DNA of 64,000 nt, taken from Cryptomeria japonica (lineage: Eukaryota; Streptophyta; Pinopsida; Cupressales; Cupressaceae). Numbering within the stretch: the stretch's first letter is position 1; the number at the start of each line of letters is the position of its first letter. The stretch is from positions 52,510,636-52,574,635 of the forward strand of contig NC_081414.1 in assembly GCF_030272615.1 (NCBI RefSeq). Reading direction: 5' to 3'. Both the position numbers and the translations under genes were made by a program. The notes below the pieces were generated by a model. It had not been told where the DNA came from. It made no database searches and saw only the letters and a program-made list of their open reading frames with translations. Of the stretch, positions 57,452 to 64,000 are shown piece by piece.

Positions 57452-59901
57452 TTCAAAAGGTTGGAGGTCTGCCTTGCCCTAGGTCAAAAATCTTCAACAC
57501 CAAACTCTACAAACTCACCGGCGCCACCTTCGATGGTCGATTGATCAGATTTGATAACATAAGAGATATTGATGTGAAATTTGTAGCAATAATAATCAGA
57601 TACAAAGTCTATTAGTCAAACCGGCTAAACTCCATCTCTGGTAACAACATCCTTATTACACATCGAATGGTGAAGGAGGATGCACACTATGACCAGTGTA
57701 GTGTGATGGTGAAGGAGTTATTGACTAATCTTTAGAAAATAAAGCAAGATAAGAAAAATACTTTCTGGTATGGATCTTTTGTTATATGTTTGGCATTTTA
57801 CTTTTTGAATATGATTCTTGGTTATGGTAAAATATAGTGGGATTTTGATAGACCGGTTGCCACCCAGTTAGCACAAATTTTGGATAGTCAAGGTGATAAA
57901 CAACAAAAGGATAATTTATGGGCATTTTTCAAAACCTTCCAAGAAGAGATGAAAAGCAGGGCTAGGATTCCTAAAGCAATTGTAGAAAAATATAAAGATA
58001 CTATTTGTTTTATGGTAAATAAAGATGAATGTATGATGGAGGAAGTCCAACCTAGAATAGTTTGGATCATGTCGATGGGCTAAGAAGTGGATGAGGCCAC
58101 ACTAGAAGCGTATGCACAACACTTATTGAAAGCTCTAGTTGATGAAAAAGAAGAAAATTTTTGCACAACTTAGGAAAAAGGATTAAAGGTTCATCAGGAA
58201 CAAGTTGCACCGGCAATAAGAAGGAAGATGACCAAGGTTGTAGCTAAAACTTTAATCAGTGAGGGTCATGATAGGGCTAAAATTGAACAAAAGGTTAAAG
58301 TTATTGAGACCCAAAGAAAGGAAGAGATGAAGTAGAAGAGAAAGGAGGAAAGAGAAGCAAGGAAGGCAACTCAGGCCACTCCTAATGTGGTCCCGGTTTC
58401 TATAGAATCATCCAAAAAACTGGAAGTACGATCCGGTGAACCTACCAGTCCCAAGCAGACAAAATCAGTGAAAAGGAAAAAAAAAGTGGCTAGGTAGTAT
58501 ATGAATGTTTCTTCAAAGGAGACTGAATTAGATGAAGAAATCAAGAAAGAAAGGTGTTTTTGCAAGGGTTGTGAGGGAGAAGAAAATAAGAACAAAAGAA
58601 AGAACCGGCTAAGGAGTCTCCTCTAAAGCCACCCAAAATCACCATTATACATAAGCGGAAGCCAAAGACTGATGAGCAATCTAAACCGGAAGAAAAAAGG
58701 AGAACTGATAAGAAGAAATTAAACACTCAAGATATTATTGATCAAATTATTAATGACAGTAATTTGGATAACATTTCCACATTATTTGATGATTTTGATG
58801 ATAAATATAAGAAGTAGTCTGAGGAAGCTATTATTTATATCTTGATTCTTTCAGTAGGACATTGATTGAGTTATAGAAAATTTTGTCTAAGGAACTATAT
58901 GATAAATTAAAGGTCATAAAATTGCATTCTCAAACTCTAGACCGGAAAATAAAAGAGACATAATTAGTTAATCTTTGTCCATCAATTACCCCACCAGAGA
59001 TAGTAGATTTAATCAATAAGACAAGTTCATCAAAATTCAATCCTAAACACTAGATAAATAACTTGATGTTAGAGAAATTTGAAGAAATCTGAAAAGAGAT
59101 AATAGATATTTGGGTCAGAATTCTTTTGTCTTGGATGAGTCCCAGTTTTGTACAATCATAGAATATTAAATTACCAAGAGATAAGGAACCAATAAATGCA
59201 AATGAACAAAATGTAAATATAAATCCATCGGTTACTACTGAAGCGGTTAGTGAGTCCAATTTTGAAACTCAGGATACCTAGAATCCTTTAATAGAAAATG
59301 TATAGGATGCAGAGGAAGATATTGTAAAAGATAAGGATAATAAGGTTTCTAAGGATACACTAGAATAGAATAAGGTACCGAGTGGTGAAGCCACTGATAC
59401 ACAGGAGATAAAGGTTACAGAGGTTAAGTCACTGACAAACAAAGGCAAGGAAACAGTGACAAACTTCCCTTCCAACTTGGTAATTGACACATCATCAATA
59501 GCCAAAGGGAAAGTGCCACAATTTCCTATTAGTTTTGACAAGCCATATCATATGATGTCTCCGACAGAGAACATTTTGGCCACTCCAACACTCCAAGCAC
59601 AAGCAACACATGAATTGGCCCAGGAGGATTCAAAGAACATGCAACTGATTCAGAATACTTTTCAAGTTTTGAACTAGTTAGTACTGAATTTATAGGCATA
59701 GGAGAGTACAAGCTCATCAGGTAAACTATAGGAGATCATTAATTTCTTTCCTAAGCAATATGATTCTTTGGTTAAACTTTCAATAACTGAGGCTAAGAAT
59801 AAATCTGTGGAAGCTCGAAAGTAGACATTCTTGTAAATGATTGCATCAGAGAAGAGTAAACTTCAAACATGCCTATAGTCCATTGATGTAGCATTGGAAG
59901 A
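57452..59901 (+). pseudogene. Element B ORF2, middle part
   Basis: Resumes in frame after element C with QKVGGLPCPR, LTGATFDGRLIRFDNIRD and VAIIIRYKVY, then RLNSIS, the same conserved block as in A and C. The second block RARIPKAIVEKYKDTICFMV is near 57960. A long Lys/Glu-rich low-complexity stretch (58200-58700) and acidic linkers follow, broken by many stops and frameshifts. FPISFDKPYHMMSPTENI near 59524 lies in the last readable piece before element D at 59907. Confidence 0.72.
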
Positions 59902-59906
59902 AGGTG

Positions 59907-60676
59907 TGATATAGCCAAGGTAGGGAGATCCAATGAAGGAGATCCCTGCCTTGCAGCCCATAACACAAAACACCATGCCAGATACCGGCAACCAGTAACA
60001 CAACACAAGATATAACTAGTAACAACCCTAACTGGTAGAAGTAACAAAAGACATAACCGGTAACAGATAAATCTATCATTATAATCATTTAATTAATTAC
60101 ATATGCCTCCAATAGATACACATGTTGGACCACAACTCGGGATTACAAAACAATCCATACAACACAAATCTAAGATCCGCAGATCTTCTACTCGATAAAT
60201 TGACCTCCAATAACAGTTTGCACTGTTTTGCATTGATCCGAACTTCAGTCCCCCCAGACCAAATCAATCTCTCCAGAAACTATGTCTTCGCTCGGTCTCT
60301 TCTTCTTCCGACCTTTGTATTGTAAAATGAATCTCTAAACTTCCCTTTATACCATCTGCAAGAAATAACAACTCGATCAAGTTGACTAAAGACCAACCGG
60401 TTCATGATTAAACATATAAACAATAACACGTTAGCCCGAATCACCAAGAATATATTCCAATGCATGAAACATCATGTGGTCCTCTGGGAACATTAGAAAA
60501 GGCCCAAAACAATAACGCTCAATGATCCACAACTTACGAAAAACCACCTGCAACCCAATTCACCTTTACAAAACCAACCGATAAGAACACACCAATATCG
60601 GGTCAATACTGGGATTGATGTCTCACCAAGATCAAATCCAAATTTTGGTTTGAACTACTCTGGTGCTCCTACATCA
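59907..60676 (-). repeat. Element D 3' LTR
   Basis: A 770-bp LTR, partner of 61038-61793. Confidence 0.92.
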
Positions 60677-61024
60677 GACTCTCAGGGTTAATTGAAAAGT
60701 GATTCCCATCACTTGATGTGGTTCAATGATCTATCAGTAGGTACTTGCAACTGTCTCAAAGGTTTGGCAGTTTGACTACAGGTTTCGGTTGCCTCTCCTC
60801 GGTGATCTATCGGTCCAACCTGAAGCCTACCTCAGCTCGATGATTTGTTCAATTCTCCACCCACAAATTGCCTCAAGCTCAAGCTCTAGGTTCGGCAGTC
60901 TACCTTCAAGCCTTGTATTGCCTCACATTCAGAAATCTAAATAAGTCTACAAGCTGCCTCAACTTCCTTTCCAACCAACCAGTACATAACCAGGTCTTCT
61001 CCGTTCAACAAGTTCACAAACCAG

Positions 61025-61036
61025 CTCTGGTACCAT
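61025..61036 (-). promoter_or_regulatory. Element D primer binding site
   Basis: On the minus strand TGGTACCAGAGC follows the LTR end after one base; it is an initiator-Met type site with one change from TGGTATCAGAGC. Confidence 0.85.
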
Positions 61037-61037
61037 T

Positions 61038-61793
61038 TGATATAGTCAAGGTAGGGAGATCCAATGAAGACATCCCCACCTTGCAACCCATAACACAAAA
61101 CACCATGCCAGATACTAGCAACCGATAACACAACACAAGATATAACCGGTAACAACCCTAATGGGTAGAAGTAACACAAGACATAACCAGTAATAGATAA
61201 ATCAATCATTACAACCAGTTAATTAATTACATATGCTTTCAGTGGCTACACATGCTAGACTGCAACCCAGAATTACAAAACAATCCATACAACACAAATC
61301 TAAGATCCGTAGATCTTTTGCTTGACAAATCGGCCTCCGGTAATAGTCTGCACTGATCTAGATTTTAGTCTCCTCAGACTAGAATCTCTCTAGAAAATAC
61401 ATCTTCGCTTGGTCTCTTCTTCCTCCGACCTCTATCTTACAAAATGAATCTCTAAACTTCTTTTTTATACCATCAGCAAGCAATAACAACTTGATCAAGT
61501 CGGCCAAAGACCAACTGATTAATGATGAAACGTATAAACAATAACACGTCGGTCCAAATCACCAAGAATAGCTTCCAATGTATAAAACATCACGCAGTCC
61601 TTAGGAACATCAGACAAGGCCCACAACAACAATGCTCAACAATTCGCAAGTTACAAAAAACCACTCGCAACCTGACTCACCTTCACAAAACCAAATGGTA
61701 AGAACACACCAATACTGGGTGAATATCAGGATCAATGTCTCACCGGGATGAAATCCAAATGTTGGTTTGAACTACTCTGGTACTCCTACATCA
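61038..61793 (-). repeat. Element D 5' LTR
   Basis: A 756-bp LTR, followed in plus orientation by the aggtg duplication. Confidence 0.92.
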
Positions 61794-61798
61794 AGGTG

Positions 61799-62240
61799 GA
61801 AAGGTTTATAAGACTTGTCTATATTTTTCAAATCTTACTGCTCACTTAGACAAGCAAATTTTAGATTGCAAGGATAATTTGATTCAAATCTCTAATTCTT
61901 ATAACCCGATAGTGAACCTAACAAGTTATTTAGATGGTCCAATTTTGGTGGTCATGGGTCAAATTTTGAGGTTATAAAAGGAAAGGGATAGCACAATAAA
62001 GAGAGAAACAAAGCCTATAAATTTAATAGGTCCCTAGCTTAATAATTTGTTATTTCACAAGACTGAGTGCATATCCAACATGAAGAAGCAGGATCCCATA
62101 GAATTAGAGGCAATTGAATATCATGTCAATCTCTTGAATGGATTCACCACCATTCTTGATTCTCTCAAGCAAGGTTAGGACAAATACTTCTCATTTTTGA
62201 AGACTATGTATGCTAACATTTTGAAACTTGTATAGAACCG
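61799..62240 (+). pseudogene. Element B ORF2, terminal fragment
   Basis: After element D the sequence continues B's coding region in decayed form: many stops in each frame, and no recognisable motif beyond Leu/Ser-rich text. It ends shortly before the purine tracts at 62299. Confidence 0.45.
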
Positions 62241-62298
62241 GTATGTGTATATATCTGTACAACATTTTTGGTGGGCACCCTTCTTTGTCATTGATGTC

Positions 62299-62449
62299 AA
62301 AGGGGGAGGAGTACAGTGAAAATTTTATACATAGCTCAAGGGGAGTATATCAAATGTATATAGCATGAGTGTAAAGAGTCAGGGGGAGTAGATTCAAAGA
62401 TGGTATCATTTTTCACATGAGTGTTGCCATCAATGCGAAAGGGGGAGAT
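62299..62449 (+). promoter_or_regulatory. Element B polypurine tract array
   Basis: AAAGGGGGAGGA (62299-62310), AAGGGGAGT (about 62338), CAGGGGGAGTAG (about 62380) and AAAGGGGGAGAT (62438-62449) abutting the 3' LTR. Confidence 0.85.
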
Positions 62450-63435
62450 TGTTGGCAATTAACACTCATCCGGTAAGGTAAATTGCATTTCTGGGTTGTC
62501 ATTGATGGAAAATCATCTTCAGGTGTTGATATTTCTCATCAGGATTCATTGTCTTATCATTATGCATTGATTGGGTCAACCGGTATATTCACACTTCACT
62601 TTATCCTTGATAATTGGTTACTCTTGGTACCGGTAACATGTATTTGGAGCCCAGTTAAGTATAGGACTTGGTTAAGATATTTTGGGACCCTGATAATATC
62701 TTTGAAGGAATTTATGGTAGTGTGTGAAGGCCGACATGATCATCGGATAATGTATGATATACCTTATGATACGACAGTCAACAGGTTTATTTTCTTCATT
62801 GAGGCCGACATGGTGAAAAGTTAAAGGGTATTTAAGGGAGATCTTTTAGAGATATATTTAAGGTTAATAGTAATACGATTTTGGATGCGAATCATTCAGA
62901 GATTGATGGCATGAGATTTGATCTGCGAGTAAAAGATTTTGTGTGTAGTTTCATGTGTGCAGTTCCAATTGGTAGCAGAATAGAGCAGAACAGAGTATCA
63001 GTAAACCGGTTCACAAAGGAGGTTGACAAAGCTTAAATCGGAACTTATCCAGTATGGTCAGATGCAATCTATAAGTTCATTTTTGTTTGTAATCATTATA
63101 TAATGTTGTGTAAGCCAGTGAGACTTCTGTTTGAGTAGTGAGCTCTAGGTGGTGAGCCTCATTGCATGTGCAATCCCCTCTATGTAATATTTGTATACCT
63201 TGATCAAGTATATAGATATTGTGGGTATCAGTGCCATCGTGGTTTTTCCCTTTACAGGGTTTTCCATGTATTATATAGATATTTGGTGTTATGGTTGTGC
63301 TTATTTATGTGTTATTTGGCTTTTGCACTTTAATTATATTTATTGTTAACCAGTTCATATGCAATAAGTTCAAAAATTCATTTACTGATAGAACATTGAT
63401 TCACCCCCTCCTCTCAGTGTTCTTGGATTCCAACA
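62450..63435 (+). repeat. Element B 3' LTR
   Basis: A 986-bp partner of 40402-41378, ending TTCCAACA before acttt. Confidence 0.92.
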
Positions 63436-64000
63436 ACTTTTTGTACTAATTGTTTTGGGTTTTACACCCAATCCTACTATTTAAAATGTTTTCAATCTAA
63501 TCTAGTTCCTTTTGGGGCATTTGCTTCTCCAAGTTTGCAATACTGTCTACATTGAATTCTGATTCATGATACTTATGTAGATCTGCAATGTTGAATATAG
63601 GTGAAATACCCAAACTATCCGGTAAATCCACTTCATATGTATTTCCGAAACTGAATTTCCTTAAGATCTTGCAAGGTCCAAACTTTCTCATCTGTAACTT
63701 GTTATAGGTTCCAACTGGAAATCTTTCTTTTCTCAAGTACACCATCACTTTATTGCCAACTTCAAATTCCATATGTCTTCTCTTCTCATCTGCTTTCTCT
63801 TTATACTTGTTGTTCATATCCTCCAATTATTTTTTAACCCAAACATGTAAGGCCTTCATGTGCTATGCAAATTCTTTTTCTTCTACACTCCTCTTGTCTT
63901 TGTTACTAATATCTCTTAATTCTGATATACCTCTAGGGTGTACTTTGGTAACAATCTCAAAAGGTGTTCTCCCAATACTCCTCTTTACTGAATTGTTGTA
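63436..64000 (-). pseudogene. pol: Element I (Ty3/Gypsy) integrase C-terminal domain, running off the right edge
   Basis: Minus-strand translation gives YNNSVKRSIGRTPFEIV (end of the integrase core), then an ELRDIS linker and MNNKYKEKADEKRR. The GPY/F-type block follows: FEVGNKVMVYLRKERFPVG, FGPCKILRKFSFGNTYEVDLP and ISPIFNIADLHKY. Stops lie near 63865, 63830 and from 63497 on. The downstream chromodomain is found across element B at 40265-40401. The catalytic core, RT and protease would lie to the right of the window. Confidence 0.9.

Larger units (their letters stand above)
59907..61793 (-). mobile_element. Element D: small non-autonomous LTR element (TRIM-like, Gypsy-related)
   Basis: Two LTRs (59907-60676 and 61038-61793) start TGATATAG and end CTACATCA in plus orientation. 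They flank only 361 bp of internal sequence, with perfect 5-bp duplications aggtg at 59902-59906 and 61794-61798. On the minus strand the PBS TGGTACCAGAGC follows the right LTR, so the element is minus. No coding capacity. The 50 bp before its 3' LTR and the LTR start TGATGTAGGAGCACC resemble the corresponding part of Gypsy element I (40264-40310), which suggests derivation from a Gypsy family. Confidence 0.93.
40402..63435 (+). mobile_element. Element B: large pol-less, sirevirus-like LTR element, split by C and D
   Basis: LTRs 40402-41378 and 62450-63435 start TGTTGGCAATT and end TTCCAACA. The flanking duplications are actct (40397-40401) and acttt (63436-63440), one mismatch. An initiator-Met PBS follows the 5' LTR and four purine tracts precede the 3' LTR. 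Coding content is ORF1 (coiled coil plus CCHC knuckles) and ORF2 (Met-Ala-Ser start, same conserved blocks as A and C). No pol domain was found. Element C (43336-57451) interrupts ORF2 and element D (59907-61793) interrupts its distal part. Without them B is about 7 kb. Confidence 0.9.

Overview
This is an intergenic, retrotransposon-packed stretch of a large plant nuclear genome. It is AT-rich, and every recognisable coding sequence belongs to a mobile element: Ty1/Copia, Ty3/Gypsy, LINE, hAT-type MITEs or short non-autonomous LTR elements. I found no host gene, tRNA, rRNA or CRISPR array. Several-deep nesting, heavy decay by in-frame stops, and elements several times larger than their coding capacity suggest a big-genome seed plant. 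A conifer or other gymnosperm is my guess, but the sequence alone does not prove it.

Layout, left to right. 1-1.8 kb: two decayed minus-strand fragments, an unassigned retroelement-type ORF and a LINE RNase H. 1.8-4.5 kb: AT-rich, with an old dispersed repeat. 4.5-24.4 kb: a three-level nest. Copia element F (270-299 bp LTRs, TSD cttca) was split in its gag gene by element A (minus strand, TSD gtagc). One LTR of A was then split by element G (minus strand, TSD aatat). 24.4-31.9 kb: gene-free DNA, a 5'-truncated LINE with a 14-bp TSD, and the second copy of the dispersed repeat. 31.9-32.6 kb: two tandem hAT-like MITEs with 8-bp TSDs. 32.6-39.5 kb: gene-free, except for a small TRIM-like LTR element H (TSD attac). 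39.5-64 kb: a minus-strand chromodomain Gypsy element (I, running off the right edge) was split by element B. B was split by element C, and C by the complete Copia element E (TSD tacaa). B also carries the small LTR element D (TSD aggtg).

The most interesting system is the set A, B and C. Their LTRs differ, but all three have an initiator-Met-type primer binding site, repeated AAAGGGGGAG polypurine tracts, and two ORFs. ORF1 is a coiled coil followed by CCHC zinc knuckles (Gag-like). ORF2 starts with Met-Ala-Ser, has a conserved block of unknown function and, where readable (A and C), a coiled-coil tail. None of them contains protease, integrase, reverse transcriptase or RNase H. E is an autonomous-type Copia whose PPT array, PBS and LTR ends match theirs, so an E-like element is the natural candidate helper. 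G is a separate pol-less case of the Gypsy type, with one 1143-codon gag-protease frame.

Element boundaries were set from TG...CA ends, PBS and PPT position, and target-site duplications read directly in the sequence. Functional statements come from motif recognition by eye; no alignment or database search was run.
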